64,000 bases of DNA from Bacteroidetes bacterium UBA2475 (GCA_002342065.1 DDPF01000013.1:1-64000); one strand, 5' to 3'. Positions 1-8,374 are shown, counted from the stretch's first letter. The notes: a model not told the origin generated them from the letters alone. Translations and numbers: made by a program.

Positions 1-216
1 ATTAAAATAGGTAGTTAAGCTAAAAGCAAAAGCAAAAGGTATGGCAAAATATAAAATTGCAAATAAATTAAGAAACGGGCTAAGAATACAAAAGGAAAGC
101 ATTAAAATGGCAAGTATTAAACTCATTTGATTAATGAGTTTAATGTTTTTTACATCATTTTGATTTTTGGCATGTTGTATACCTAAGTATATTATTTTTG
201 TATAAAATTTTTTCAT
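1..216 (-). CDS. N-terminal part of a membrane sensor-like protein (cut by window edge)
   Basis: An open frame runs from an ATG at 214-216 on the minus strand to the left window edge, giving 72 codons with no stop. It begins MKKFYTKIIYLG, has a polar stretch of about 20 residues (QHAKNQNDVKNIK), and then enters two closely spaced hydrophobic segments (MSLILAILMLSFCIL and LFAILYFAIPFAFAFSL). This soluble head followed by multi-pass membrane helices resembles the N-terminus of Bacteroidota membrane-anchored sensors (histidine kinases, SpoIIE phosphatases, cyclases). The catalytic part lies outside the window, so the function is open. That it is coding is supported by the unbroken frame and the strongly patterned hydrophobicity. 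It points the same way as the permease at 276-1514 and starts 59 bases downstream of it. Confidence 0.6.
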   Translation of the reverse strand, partial: MKKFYTKIIYLGIQHAKNQNDVKNIKLINQMSLILAILMLSFCILSPFLNLFAILYFAIPFAFAFSLTTYFN

Positions 217-275
217 TAAAAATATTACTGTTTTCCTTTTTAAATATAGGATTAAATATGATTAATTACTATATT

Positions 276-1514
276 TTATTCAAACCTTAAACTATCAATA
301 GGATCCAACTTAGAAGCCCTATTGGCCGGTAAGTAACCGCTTAACAAACCAACCACAATACAAATTATAACGCCTGTAATTATCCAAAACCATGGAATAA
401 AAAATCCGGTATCCAAAGCAAAACTTATTAAGTTGCCAATAATAATGCCGAGCAAGATCCCAAACAAACCACCCATTACACAAATTACAACGCTCTCAAT
501 TAAAAATTGGTATTTAATTGCTTTCTGTGTTGCGCCTAATGCTTTTCTTATTCCAATCTCTCTTGTACGTTCGGTAACGCTTACCAGCATTATATTCATT
601 AGTCCAATGGCCGCGCCCAGAAGGGTTATTAAGCCAATGATAGTAGCGCCAAGCGTTACTGTTTTAAGATCTTTAATTAAGATAGAAGCCAGGTTATCTG
701 ATTTTACAATATCAAAATTATCTACCGCTGTTGTTGGGATCTTCCTTACTTTTCTAAAGACCGCTCTTGCTTCGTACAAAATATTATCCAACATAGAACT
801 ACTTTTGGTCAGTACATTTATTGTAAAGCTCATATTATCACTTCCAAAATATTGCCGTGCGTTTGTAAGTGGAATAATGCATAGCTTATCACCACCAAAA
901 CCTGCACTGTTGCCTTTACTTTTTAGTACACCAACAATTTTATAGCGCGAAGCACCAATTTTAATTGTTTTATCAATAGCACTTTCATTCTCTGTGAACA
1001 AGACTTTTTCAATATCCTTTCCTATAATAACAATGGGTGCGCCGCTGTTTACTTCGTAAGCATTAAAATTTCGTCCACGCTCAAGATCGTAACCCGCAGT
1101 TAAAATATAATTCTCGTCGCTACCAAAAACCTGTATGTTGGGGTTTGTTTTTTTGCTCCCGTATTTTATTCGTGTTGCCATATTTGCCATGGTAGATACA
1201 GAAGTAACTACAGGATAATTAAATTCATTTTTAAATCTAAGGGCCTCTTTAAATTTAATATTATCAAAGGTCTTAGCTTTTTTTCCACGCTGACCCACAC
1301 GAATATTAATATCCGCATTACGGATGGTAAAGGTGTTGGCGCCCATACTTGTAAAATTGTTGTTGATGCCATTCTTTATCGCGTCAATAGCAGAAAGTAT
1401 TCCAACCAGGGCCGTAATACCAATGGCGATGATGAGCATAGTAATAATAGCACGCAAACGATTAGCTTTAATAGAATCAAGTGCAATGGAAATATTTTCT
1501 TTAACGTAGATCAA
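276..1514 (-). CDS. ABC transporter permease, FtsX/MacB type
   Basis: 412 residues. The first transmembrane helix is at about 20-42 (ITMLIIAIGITALVGILSAI). It is followed by a long periplasmic MacB_PCD-like domain (about 45-275) and three C-terminal helices (about 285-310, 335-360, 372-398). Between them is the typical FtsX-domain loop EIGIRKALGAT. This is the architecture of MacB/LolE-family permeases, which use ATP-driven conformational change to move lipoproteins, peptides or lipids from the outer leaflet or periplasm. No ATP-binding subunit is adjacent: folD lies upstream of it on the same strand and a truncated sensor downstream. The partner ATPase must therefore lie elsewhere, and the substrate cannot be named. 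The gene starts at MIYVKENISIALDSIKANRLRA, a common beginning for these permeases. Confidence 0.85.
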   Translation of the reverse strand: MIYVKENISIALDSIKANRLRAIITMLIIAIGITALVGILSAIDAIKNGINNNFTSMGANTFTIRNADINIRVGQRGKKAKTFDNIKFKEALRFKNEFNYPVVTSVSTMANMATRIKYGSKKTNPNIQVFGSDENYILTAGYDLERGRNFNAYEVNSGAPIVIIGKDIEKVLFTENESAIDKTIKIGASRYKIVGVLKSKGNSAGFGGDKLCIIPLTNARQYFGSDNMSFTINVLTKSSSMLDNILYEARAVFRKVRKIPTTAVDNFDIVKSDNLASILIKDLKTVTLGATIIGLITLLGAAIGLMNIMLVSVTERTREIGIRKALGATQKAIKYQFLIESVVICVMGGLFGILLGIIIGNLISFALDTGFFIPWFWIITGVIICIVVGLLSGYLPANRASKLDPIDSLRFE

Positions 1515-1596
1515 TACTTAAAGTTAAGCAATAACTAATTGTGAAAAGAAATTAAAGGATGAGAAGCATTAGGAATTTTTGAACGGCAAAGGCTGA

Positions 1597-1663
1597 CGTA
1601 AAATGGAAGAGGTAAAACGGAAAATGGAGTGTACATTTTCCATCGTCCCTTTTACATTTTCCA
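1597..1663. repeat. Intergenic imperfect palindrome, family A copy 1
   Basis: AT-rich element directly beyond the folD stop codon, made of variations on the words GGAAAATG and GTAAAAGGGA. The left half (GTAAAATGGAAGAGGTAAAA) can fold back on the right half (TTTTACATTTTCCAT), giving an imperfect stem of about 30 bp. Related elements sit at 15296-15353 and 48891-48960. In this position it could act as a transcript end for folD. Confidence 0.5.
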
Positions 1664-2545
1664 TTATTTGTAGATTTCCTTTTTAGCAGCTAGCAACGTA
1701 TTCTTAATTAAAGAAGCAATGGTCATTGGTCCAACACCACCGGGTACAGGAGTTATGTAACTGCACTTAGGAGCTACTTCATCAAACAGTACATCGCCTT
1801 TTAATTTGTAACCACTTTTGGTTTCGGTGCTGGCAACGCGGGTTGTGCCTACATCAATAACAATAGCACCATCTTTTACCATGTTGGCTTTTAAAAACTC
1901 GGGGCTACCCAGTGCGCAAATAATAATATCTGCTTTTAAAGTGTGAGAAATAAGATCTTTTGTTTTGCTATGACAAAGTGTAACCGTGCAATTTCCTAAT
2001 GCTGTATTTTTTGCAAGCAAAATACTCATTGGTGAACCAACAATATGGCTGCGACCAATAACTACACAGTTCTTTCCGCTGGTCTCAATGTTGTACGCAG
2101 ATAATAAATGTACGATACCATAAGGTGTTGCACTAACATAACAAGGTAAATTCAATACCATGCGTCCAACGTTAATAGGATGAAAACCATCCACATCTTT
2201 ACTTGGTTTAACGGCTTCAATAATTTTGTGTTCGTTAATGTGGCGGGGTAGAGGTAACTGTACAATAAATCCGTCCACATCATTATTATTGTTAAGATCG
2301 TGAACGGCTTGTAATAATTTTTCTTCTGTAACATATTCAGGAAAACGCAAAAGTGTTGATTTAAAACCAACACGCTCGCAGGCTTTTATTTTGCTTGCTA
2401 CATAAGTTTCGCTGCCACCATCATTGCCCACTAAAATAGCGGCAAGATGTGGTTGTTTTAAACCCGAAGCCATCATTTGTGTAACTTCAACGGCTATGTC
2501 TTCCTGTAGTTCGAGTGATATTTTTTTTCCGTCTATGAGTTGCAT
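1664..2545 (-). CDS. folD: Bifunctional methylenetetrahydrofolate dehydrogenase / cyclohydrolase
   Basis: 293 residues, the usual FolD length. FolD interconverts 5,10-methylene-, 5,10-methenyl- and 10-formyl-tetrahydrofolate in the cytosol, feeding purine and formyl-Met synthesis and yielding NADPH or NADH. The family signatures are visible: YVASKIKACERVGF with the catalytic lysine near residue 55, the VQLPLPRHI loop, DVDGFHPINVGR, the cofactor-binding VVIGRSHIVGSP, and the C-terminal PGGVGPMTIASL. It starts at MQLIDGKKISLELQ. One base separates its start from the stop of the small lipoprotein gene at 2547, so the two are probably co-transcribed. The 3' end runs into a palindromic repeat. Confidence 0.97.
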   Translation of the reverse strand: MQLIDGKKISLELQEDIAVEVTQMMASGLKQPHLAAILVGNDGGSETYVASKIKACERVGFKSTLLRFPEYVTEEKLLQAVHDLNNNNDVDGFIVQLPLPRHINEHKIIEAVKPSKDVDGFHPINVGRMVLNLPCYVSATPYGIVHLLSAYNIETSGKNCVVIGRSHIVGSPMSILLAKNTALGNCTVTLCHSKTKDLISHTLKADIIICALGSPEFLKANMVKDGAIVIDVGTTRVASTETKSGYKLKGDVLFDEVAPKCSYITPVPGGVGPMTIASLIKNTLLAAKKEIYK

Positions 2546-2546
2546 T

Positions 2547-2882
2547 CTAATATTCTATTATTTTGTAGTATTGAATTATTTCTTCAGTATGCAATTTAGA
2601 GTTTTGTAAGGTCATTGTTGCTGAAATTTTATGTTTACTATAAAAATCGCCAGAATATCTGGCGGTACTTATTGAGTCGCCATTTATCATTTCGGGTTTT
2701 GCTATAAATTTAAAAGAAGTATTACCAACATATAAATGTGATTTAGTAAATCTTACTTTACCTTTAAATAATGCACCACACCCTTTATCCGGAGAGTGAC
2801 TTTTGTAAGTGCCGCGTTGCTCTTTTGTAATTTCAATTGACATCTGACATCTTGATGAAGGGGCAAACCAAACACCAAACAT
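2547..2882 (-). CDS. Small putative lipoprotein, unknown function (true start probably further upstream)
   Basis: 111 residues from the first ATG (position 2882), with no family recognised. The protein is short and polar, with beta-rich text such as GKVRFTKSHLYVGNTSFKFIA. The reading frame stays open upstream to a TAA at 2979-2981. That stretch encodes RKIISIFILFVLCFTNTTCKK, a near-perfect lipoprotein signal peptide with Cys at 2910-2912. No ATG, GTG or TTG exists in this extension: the codon where Met is expected, just before RKIIS, is ATC (2967-2969), with ATA at 2958-2960. Either an unusual start codon is used or a single base changed the start (or is a sequencing error). It lies between ffh (22 bases upstream of the extension) and folD (one base away), probably in one operon. 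Confidence 0.55.
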   Translation of the reverse strand: MFGVWFAPSSRCQMSIEITKEQRGTYKSHSPDKGCGALFKGKVRFTKSHLYVGNTSFKFIAKPEMINGDSISTARYSGDFYSKHKISATMTLQNSKLHTEEIIQYYKIIEY

Positions 2883-2990
2883 GTTTACCGGATATTTGGA
2901 TATTTTTTTACAGGTTGTATTTGTAAAGCATAAAACAAATAAAATAAATATGGAAATTATTTTTCTGATAAGTGTATCTTAATTGTCAAA

Positions 2991-4340
2991 TTACTTCGGC
3001 ATTCCATTACCCATTCCCTTTGGCATGTTACGCATTAATTTGCTCATAGCATTTTTATCGTTCATCATGCGCATCATTTTGCGGGTATCTTCAAACTGTT
3101 TTAATAATTTGTTAACCTCTTGTATGCCTTGTCCGCTGCCTTTTGCAACACGTTGCCTGCGCGATCCGTTTATTAATTCAGGCTTGCTTCTTTCTTCGGG
3201 TGTCATGCTAAAGATGATGGCTTCAATACCTTTAAAAGCATTGTCATCAATATCCATATCCTTTACAGCCTTACCAACGCCAGGGATCATACCAACCAGG
3301 TCTTTTATGTTACCCATTTTTTTGATCTGGTGTAGCTGACCTAAAAAGTCATTAAAATCAAATTTATTAGTAGCAATTTTCTTGCTTAATTTTCTTGCTT
3401 CTTCTTCGTCAAATTGTTCTTGTGCACGTTCAACTAACGTTACAACGTCACCCATACCCAAGATCCTATCGGCCATACGTTCGGGATAAAACACATCCAA
3501 TGCGTCCATCTTTTCGCCTGTACCAATAAATTTAATAGGTTTGTTTACAATGCTTTTAATAGATAAAGCTGCACCACCACGGGTATCGCCATCTAATTTG
3601 GTTAAAATAACGCCGTCAAAATCCAAACGGTCGTTAAATGCTTTTGCAGTATTAACAGCATCCTGGCCGGTCATACTATCTACCACAAATAAAATTTCGT
3701 TTGGCTGAATTGCTTTTTTAAGATCAGCAATTTCGTTCATCATTGCCTCATCTACCGCTAAACGACCGGCTGTATCTATTAATACAACAGAGTTGCCATT
3801 TTCTTTAGCTTGTTTAATAGCAGCCTCTGCAATTTTAGTTGGATTTTTTTCTTCGCGGTTACTAAATACTTCAATATCTAATTGCTCTCCTAATACATGT
3901 AATTGGTCAATAGCAGCCGGACGGTAAACGTCGCAAGCAACCATCAACGGTTTTTTGCCTTTTTTAGTTTTTAAATAGTTGGCTAATTTTCCGGTAAAAG
4001 TTGTTTTACCCGAACCCTGTAAACCACTCATTAAAATAATGGTAGGGTTGCCACCTAAATAAATATCTTCTTTGGTACCACCCATTAACTGGGCTAACTC
4101 ATCGTGGGTGATCTTAACTAATAATTGTCCGGGAGATACAGATGTAAGCACGTTTTGGCCTAAAGCCTTTTCTTTTACTGTATCGGTAAATGTTTTAGCA
4201 ACTTTATAGTTAACGTCGGCATCAAGGAGTGCTTTACGCACTTCTTTCATGGTTTCTGCAACGTTTATTTCTGTAATTTTACCCTGGCCCTTTAAATTTT
4301 TTAAAGCGCGATCGAGTTTATCCTGCAAATTATCAAACAT
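2991..4340 (-). CDS. ffh: Signal recognition particle protein Ffh (SRP54)
   Basis: 449 residues. This GTPase binds signal sequences of nascent membrane proteins and, together with SRP RNA, docks with FtsY at the inner membrane. Domains in order: the N domain helical bundle (1-90), the G domain with GLQGSGKTTFTGKLA (P loop, about 110), DVYRPAAIDQL, DTAGRL and TKLDGDTRGGAAL, and the methionine-rich M domain (about 300-449). The M domain carries the RNA-binding helix INGSRRQRVAKGSG and ends MMRMMNDKNAMSKLMRNMPKG. Both partners are in this window: FtsY at 6331-7290 and the SRP RNA at 31139-31238. It is divergent from ribD across a 62-bp gap. Confidence 0.98.
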   Translation of the reverse strand: MFDNLQDKLDRALKNLKGQGKITEINVAETMKEVRKALLDADVNYKVAKTFTDTVKEKALGQNVLTSVSPGQLLVKITHDELAQLMGGTKEDIYLGGNPTIILMSGLQGSGKTTFTGKLANYLKTKKGKKPLMVACDVYRPAAIDQLHVLGEQLDIEVFSNREEKNPTKIAEAAIKQAKENGNSVVLIDTAGRLAVDEAMMNEIADLKKAIQPNEILFVVDSMTGQDAVNTAKAFNDRLDFDGVILTKLDGDTRGGAALSIKSIVNKPIKFIGTGEKMDALDVFYPERMADRILGMGDVVTLVERAQEQFDEEEARKLSKKIATNKFDFNDFLGQLHQIKKMGNIKDLVGMIPGVGKAVKDMDIDDNAFKGIEAIIFSMTPEERSKPELINGSRRQRVAKGSGQGIQEVNKLLKQFEDTRKMMRMMNDKNAMSKLMRNMPKGMGNGMPK

Positions 4341-4402
4341 GGTACTTTTTTTAAATAGAATACAAATTTAGGAAATTGAATGTAATTTTACATGATTAAA
4401 AA

Positions 4403-5437
4403 ATGAACCACGAACATTATATGCAATTAGCATTAGACCTTGCCCAACAAGGTTGGCCTAATGTAGCACCCAACCCAATGGTGGGCTGTGTAATTGTGCA
4501 TAATAATACGGTGGTGGCACAAGGCTACCATCAACAATATGGTTTACAACACGCAGAAGTAAATGCTATAAATGATCTGAATACAGAGATAGATCCAAAA
4601 GAATGTATCTTATATGTTAGCCTTGAACCCTGCTCGCATCAGGGCAAAACGCCGCCATGTGCTGATCTTATTGTTCATAAGGGATTTAAAACGGTTGTAG
4701 TGGCTTGTAAAGACCCAAATCCATTGGTTTCCGGTAACGGCATTGCCAAATTAAAACAAGCTGGCATTAATGTAATTGAAGGTATTTTGGAACCGGAAGC
4801 AAACAAATTGAACAGACGTTTTATTACTTTTTTTGAAAAGAAAAGACCTTATTATATTTTAAAATGGGCGCAAACGGCCGATGGTTTTATGAGTCGAGAC
4901 CCTTTACCTGCTAATAAAGCCGATAATAAAATAAGCGGACCAGAAGCCCAGAAAATGGTTCACGCTTTAAGGGCCAGCGAGATGGCCATTATGGTAGGCA
5001 AAAATACAGTGTTATTGGACGATCCAAGTCTTACTACGCGTTTAGTAGAAGGAAAGAACCCGATCAGGATCTTTATTGATAAGAATTTAGAGGTACAGGA
5101 TGCTTTTAATATTTATGCTAAAGATGCCGAAACCATTGTGTTTAATGGTGTTAAAGATGAAGTAAGGGATCATATTCAATTCATAAAATTAAATTTTGAG
5201 GTAAATATTTTGTCACAGATCTCCGATAAATTGGTTGAGCTTAAGATCCAAAGTGTTTTGGTGGAGGGAGGAACGACCTTATTGAACGATTTTATACAGC
5301 AAAATATATTTGACGAGATATTGGTCTTTGAGAACCCCAACTTAAAATTCGGAACCGGAAGAAAAGCCCCTCAGATGAATTTAGTAGGCCATTTTGACCA
5401 GATTGGAGAGGATAAATTATATAAATTTTTGGGCTAA
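4403..5437 (+). CDS. ribD: Bifunctional riboflavin biosynthesis deaminase/reductase RibD
   Basis: 344 residues. RibD carries out two successive steps of riboflavin synthesis in the cytosol: deamination of the diaminopyrimidine made by RibA, then NADPH-dependent reduction of the ribose side chain. The N-terminal zinc deaminase domain (1-145) shows HAEVNAINDL and PCSHQGKTPPCADLI with the zinc-binding His and Cys residues. The C-terminal reductase domain (about 150-344) shows KWAQTADGFMSRD, ISGPEAQKMVHALRA and VEGGTTLLNDF. The start at ATG 4403 gives MNHEHYMQLALDLAQ, the normal N-terminus. It is followed by the ribosomal protein promoter at about 5500. Confidence 0.96.
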   Translation: MNHEHYMQLALDLAQQGWPNVAPNPMVGCVIVHNNTVVAQGYHQQYGLQHAEVNAINDLNTEIDPKECILYVSLEPCSHQGKTPPCADLIVHKGFKTVVVACKDPNPLVSGNGIAKLKQAGINVIEGILEPEANKLNRRFITFFEKKRPYYILKWAQTADGFMSRDPLPANKADNKISGPEAQKMVHALRASEMAIMVGKNTVLLDDPSLTTRLVEGKNPIRIFIDKNLEVQDAFNIYAKDAETIVFNGVKDEVRDHIQFIKLNFEVNILSQISDKLVELKIQSVLVEGGTTLLNDFIQQNIFDEILVFENPNLKFGTGRKAPQMNLVGHFDQIGEDKLYKFLG

Positions 5438-5502
5438 AAAGCCTTTAAAGGTCAAATTAAGAGATATTAGGGTCTAAAATGTTGAAATATTTGGTTTTAA
5501 AT

Positions 5503-5533
5503 TTTGCAAATTAATATTCTTCTCGTATATTTG
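5503..5533 (+). promoter_or_regulatory. Bacteroidota-type promoter of the rpmB cluster
   Basis: TTTG at 5503-5506, a 19-bp spacer, then TATATTTG at 5526-5533. This matches the Bacteroidetes housekeeping sigma consensus TTTG-N19-TAnnTTTG. The expected start site is about 6 bases downstream, leaving a leader of about 40 nt before rpmB. The leader has no Shine-Dalgarno sequence. Confidence 0.85.
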
Positions 5534-5580
5534 CGTCCCTTTAAAAAGGGAAATTTAATTAGAAATAAAGATAATAAATC

Positions 5581-5820
5581 ATGTCACGTATTTGTCAGTT
5601 AACCGGAAAAAAAGCAATGGGTGGGAACAAAGTATCCTTTTCAAACGCTAAATCTAAACGTCAGTTTAAAGTAAACTTAAAACGTAAACGTTTTTTTATT
5701 CCTGAAACAGGAGAGTGGGTAACATTACGTGTTTCTACTTCAGCATTAAAGAACATTAATAAAAAAGGTATTAGTGCCTGCATAAAAGAAGCCAAAGCAA
5801 GTGGCATTTTAGCAGCATAA
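5581..5820 (+). CDS. rpmB: 50S ribosomal protein bL28
   Basis: 79 residues. The sequence MSRICQLTGKKAMGGNKVSFSNAKSKR followed by basic text and FIPETGEWVTLRVSTSALKNINKKGI is a textbook bL28. It is the first gene of a four-gene ribosomal/targeting cluster (rpmB, rpmG, bL38, then ftsY) with gaps of about 20 bases. It is driven by the clear promoter at 5503-5533. The gene is preceded by the A-rich sequence AAAGATAATAAATC rather than a Shine-Dalgarno, as is normal in this phylum. Confidence 0.98.
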   Translation: MSRICQLTGKKAMGGNKVSFSNAKSKRQFKVNLKRKRFFIPETGEWVTLRVSTSALKNINKKGISACIKEAKASGILAA

Positions 5821-5839
5821 TTTTTAAAAAAGAATAGCA

Positions 5840-6022
5840 ATGGCTAAAAAAGGAAATAGAATACAGGTAATATTAGAGTGTACAGAGCACAAAGAAAGCG
5901 GTAAGCCGGGAACCTCTCGTTACATTACTACAAAGAACAAAAAGAACACTACAGAGCGTATTGAATTAAAAAAATACAACTCAGTGTTAAAGAAAATGAC
6001 AGTTCATAAAGAAATTAAATAA
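5840..6022 (+). CDS. rpmG: 50S ribosomal protein bL33
   Basis: 60 residues, starting MAKKGNRIQVILECTEHKES and containing TSRYITTKNKKNTTERIELKKYN, the bL33 core. Bacteroidota bL33 commonly lacks the zinc-ribbon cysteines, and here only one cysteine remains (residue 14), so this is the Cys-minus form. It lies 19 bases after rpmB and 19 before the bL38 gene, in one transcript. Confidence 0.97.
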   Translation: MAKKGNRIQVILECTEHKESGKPGTSRYITTKNKKNTTERIELKKYNSVLKKMTVHKEIK

Positions 6023-6041
6023 TCGTATAGTTTAAGAAAAC

Positions 6042-6197
6042 ATGGCAAAGAAAGTAGTTGCAACGCTAAAGAGCGGAAAAGGTAAAGATTTTACGAAAGT
6101 TATTAAAATGGTTAAATCACCAAAAACTGGTGCTTATAGCTTCAAAGAAGAAATTGTACACAACGATCACGTTGCTGATTTCTTAAAAGATAAATAA
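6042..6197 (+). CDS. Small ribosomal-cluster protein, DUF4295 family (Bacteroidota bL38)
   Basis: A 51-residue frame from ATG 6042 to TAA 6195-6197, starting MAKKVVATLKSGKGKDFTKV and ending HNDHVADFLKDK. It is highly basic in its first half. This is the DUF4295 protein found beside rpmG in Bacteroidota. From memory, cryo-EM of a Flavobacterium ribosome placed this family in the large subunit as the lineage-specific protein bL38. I did not verify that identity here, but the family and the conserved position support a ribosomal role. A strong terminator follows. Confidence 0.9.
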   Translation: MAKKVVATLKSGKGKDFTKVIKMVKSPKTGAYSFKEEIVHNDHVADFLKDK

Positions 6198-6228
6198 GTT
6201 AACAAACATTTTATTTAGTTATTAAAAG

Positions 6229-6264
6229 AAATTCTTTCCTTTAAACCGGAAAGAATTTTTTGTT
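6229..6264 (+). terminator. Rho-independent terminator of the rpmB-rpmG-bL38 unit
   Basis: A perfect 11-bp stem, AAATTCTTTCC (6229-6239) with GGAAAGAATTT (6248-6258), an 8-nt loop, then a T-run to 6261. It separates the ribosomal genes from ftsY. Confidence 0.85.
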
Positions 6265-6330
6265 TTAACCATATTATAACTAAACACTTATCCTGATCAC
6301 TATTAACTTATTCCTAATAACTAATATAAA

Positions 6331-7290
6331 ATGAGTTTTTTCTCAAAATTATTTACAAAAGAAAATAAAGAAAGCTTAGACCAGGGCCTTACCAAAACCA
6401 AAGAAAGTTTTTTTGGTAAAATTACCAAAGCACTTGCAGGTAAAAGTTCTGTTGATGCCGATGTGTTGGATAACCTTGAAGAAGTTTTAATTACAGGCGA
6501 TGTTGGTGTAAGCACCACATTAAAAATAATTAAACGTATTGAAGAGCGTGTAAAAAAAGATAAATACGTTGGTGCAGATGCTTTAAATACTTTATTAAAA
6601 GAAGAAATTTCGGGGCTACTTTTAGAGAATAGTAAGAACCACAACTCATCACATTTTTCGGAGCCATTAAAAAATAAACCACATGTAATAATGGTTGTGG
6701 GTGTTAATGGTGTTGGCAAAACAACTTCTATTGGAAAGATAGCATATCAATACAAACAAGCCGGCAAATCGGTTATACTAGGTGCAGCAGATACATTTCG
6801 TGCAGCAGCAGTTGATCAGTTAACCATTTGGAGCGAACGCGTAGGTGTGCCAATCGTTAGCCAGGGTATGGGTGCCGATCCGGCAAGTGTTGCTTTTGAT
6901 ACACTAAGCAGCGCTAAATCAAAAGATGTGGATGTTGTTATTATTGATACTGCGGGACGTTTACATAATAAAGTTAATCTCATGAACGAGTTAACCAAAA
7001 TTAAGAACGTGATGAAAAAAGTATTGCCCGATGCACCACACGAAGTACTTTTAGTACTGGATGGTAGTACCGGACAAAATGCAATAGAACAATGCAAACA
7101 ATTTACTGCGGCTACTGATGTAACAGCATTAGCAGTAACAAAATTAGATGGTACCGCTAAAGGTGGTGTGGTTATAGGTATATCTGACGAGTTTAAAATT
7201 CCCGTAAAATATATTGGTGTAGGCGAGAAGATGACTGACCTGCAGGTATTCGATCCAAAGGAGTTTGTGGATAGCTTGTTCAGTAAGTAA
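6331..7290 (+). CDS. ftsY: Signal recognition particle receptor FtsY
   Basis: 319 residues. This is the short FtsY form lacking the acidic A domain of E. coli, with an amphipathic N-terminus (MSFFSKLFTKENKESLDQGL) for membrane contact. The NG-domain motifs are GVNGVGKTTSIGKIA (P loop, about residue 130), DTFRAAAVDQL, DTAGRLHNK and TKLDGTAKGG. It is the inner-membrane docking partner of Ffh (2991-4340). It follows the ribosomal cluster after a terminator, so it probably has its own promoter in the 6265-6330 gap, although no clear box is visible there. Confidence 0.97.
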   Translation: MSFFSKLFTKENKESLDQGLTKTKESFFGKITKALAGKSSVDADVLDNLEEVLITGDVGVSTTLKIIKRIEERVKKDKYVGADALNTLLKEEISGLLLENSKNHNSSHFSEPLKNKPHVIMVVGVNGVGKTTSIGKIAYQYKQAGKSVILGAADTFRAAAVDQLTIWSERVGVPIVSQGMGADPASVAFDTLSSAKSKDVDVVIIDTAGRLHNKVNLMNELTKIKNVMKKVLPDAPHEVLLVLDGSTGQNAIEQCKQFTAATDVTALAVTKLDGTAKGGVVIGISDEFKIPVKYIGVGEKMTDLQVFDPKEFVDSLFSK

Positions 7291-7293
7291 GCT

Positions 7294-7983
7294 TTAAAAA
7301 CTTAAAGTATAAGTTGTTTGAGTTTCAAAATCCAAAAAAACACTATCTAATGTATTTGTTGTAATTCCGTTTTTTATTTTTAAGATATTCATTCGCCATA
7401 ATCCCATTGCTTTTTGTGATCCCAGGTATGATTTATAACCGTTACGCAACTCCCTTGAGGTTATAATTGTTTGAAAAAGATAGTTAAAAGGATCATTTGT
7501 ATCCCATAATTCATGTTTAATATCAATTGAAATTGAATCCGGATAAATTATTGAAGTAGCTTGATCTAATTTTACTGCAAATGAATATACCCAAGGAAGA
7601 GTTTTTAATTGATAATTTGGATTACTGGTATTATTTTTTCCAATATTAATTGTTGAAACAGAAGGCTGAGAGCTGTAACCTTCTGTTTCAGAACGTTTCA
7701 CTCTCAATTCATATGAATAATCTATGCTTTGATTAACTTCTACGTTTTCAAAGATAAATGCCCCGTTATTATCAGTTCTGGTGGTTATTGAAGTTGAATA
7801 TTTTTTGCTCGCATCACCATATGTAACAAAATATACTGGATAATTTTTTAAGGGTAATCCAGAAGCAGTATTTACAACCGTTCCACGAAATGTTTCATGA
7901 TTGATCTTGTCTTTTTTTTTGCAACTAAAAAGTAACAAAATAGAAAAATATAAAATTATTTTTAGGTGATAATTGAATTGCAT
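7294..7983 (-). CDS. Lipoprotein with a carboxypeptidase-regulatory-like domain
   Basis: 229 residues from the start chosen at ATG 7983, which gives MQFNYHLKIILYFSILLLFSCKKKD. This is a clean lipoprotein signal peptide with lipobox LFSC; the longer frame from 8016 would bury it. Residues 30-90 (FRGTVVNTASGLPLKNYPVYF, then GAFIFENVEV) look like the CarboxypepD_reg-like beta-sandwich common in Bacteroidota surface proteins. The rest is not recognised. Its end is 3 bases from the ftsY stop (convergent). Confidence 0.75.
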   Translation of the reverse strand: MQFNYHLKIILYFSILLLFSCKKKDKINHETFRGTVVNTASGLPLKNYPVYFVTYGDASKKYSTSITTRTDNNGAFIFENVEVNQSIDYSYELRVKRSETEGYSSQPSVSTINIGKNNTSNPNYQLKTLPWVYSFAVKLDQATSIIYPDSISIDIKHELWDTNDPFNYLFQTIITSRELRNGYKSYLGSQKAMGLWRMNILKIKNGITTNTLDSVFLDFETQTTYTLSF

Positions 7984-8012
7984 ACTTATGTCTAAGATAA
8001 TCAATTTTATGA

Positions 8013-8333
8013 TCAAATTATCTTATTATCAACCAAAAACCTATTTAATTTCTCTTCTGCTTTTTCTTTTGCTTTTTGAGTTGTAAAAACTTCAGCGCTC
8101 CAGTGTTCTGGTTTTTTTGTTTGTTTTTCTTTATCGTTTTGTATACGATCTAATTTTACTTCAGTTTCAATTACCTCGTTCACAAATTTAAAAGCCAATT
8201 CGTTCTTGCTATTTATAAGATCTAATAATAAACTTCTTTTTTTAAAAGAAACCAGTTCAGCGTTTGGTATTTGGTAATGCGCTGCCAGTTTATAAACGTT
8301 TTGCATTAATTGTTTTTTAGCTTCTTCGGTCAT
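8013..8333 (-). CDS. Conserved hypothetical, helical and charged
   Basis: 106 residues, no signal peptide, rich in Lys and Glu (KEKAEEKLNRFLVDNKII at the end). MTEEAKKQLMQNVYKLAAHYQIPNAELVSFKKRSLLLDLINSKNE predicts a mostly alpha-helical cytosolic protein. I do not recognise a family. It starts 30 bases upstream of the lipoprotein gene and shares its strand, so they may be co-transcribed. Confidence 0.6.
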   Translation of the reverse strand: MTEEAKKQLMQNVYKLAAHYQIPNAELVSFKKRSLLLDLINSKNELAFKFVNEVIETEVKLDRIQNDKEKQTKKPEHWSAEVFTTQKAKEKAEEKLNRFLVDNKII

Positions 8334-8374
8334 GTTATTTTTATTAGAGGCGTAAAAGTAAGCAAATAATGCCG

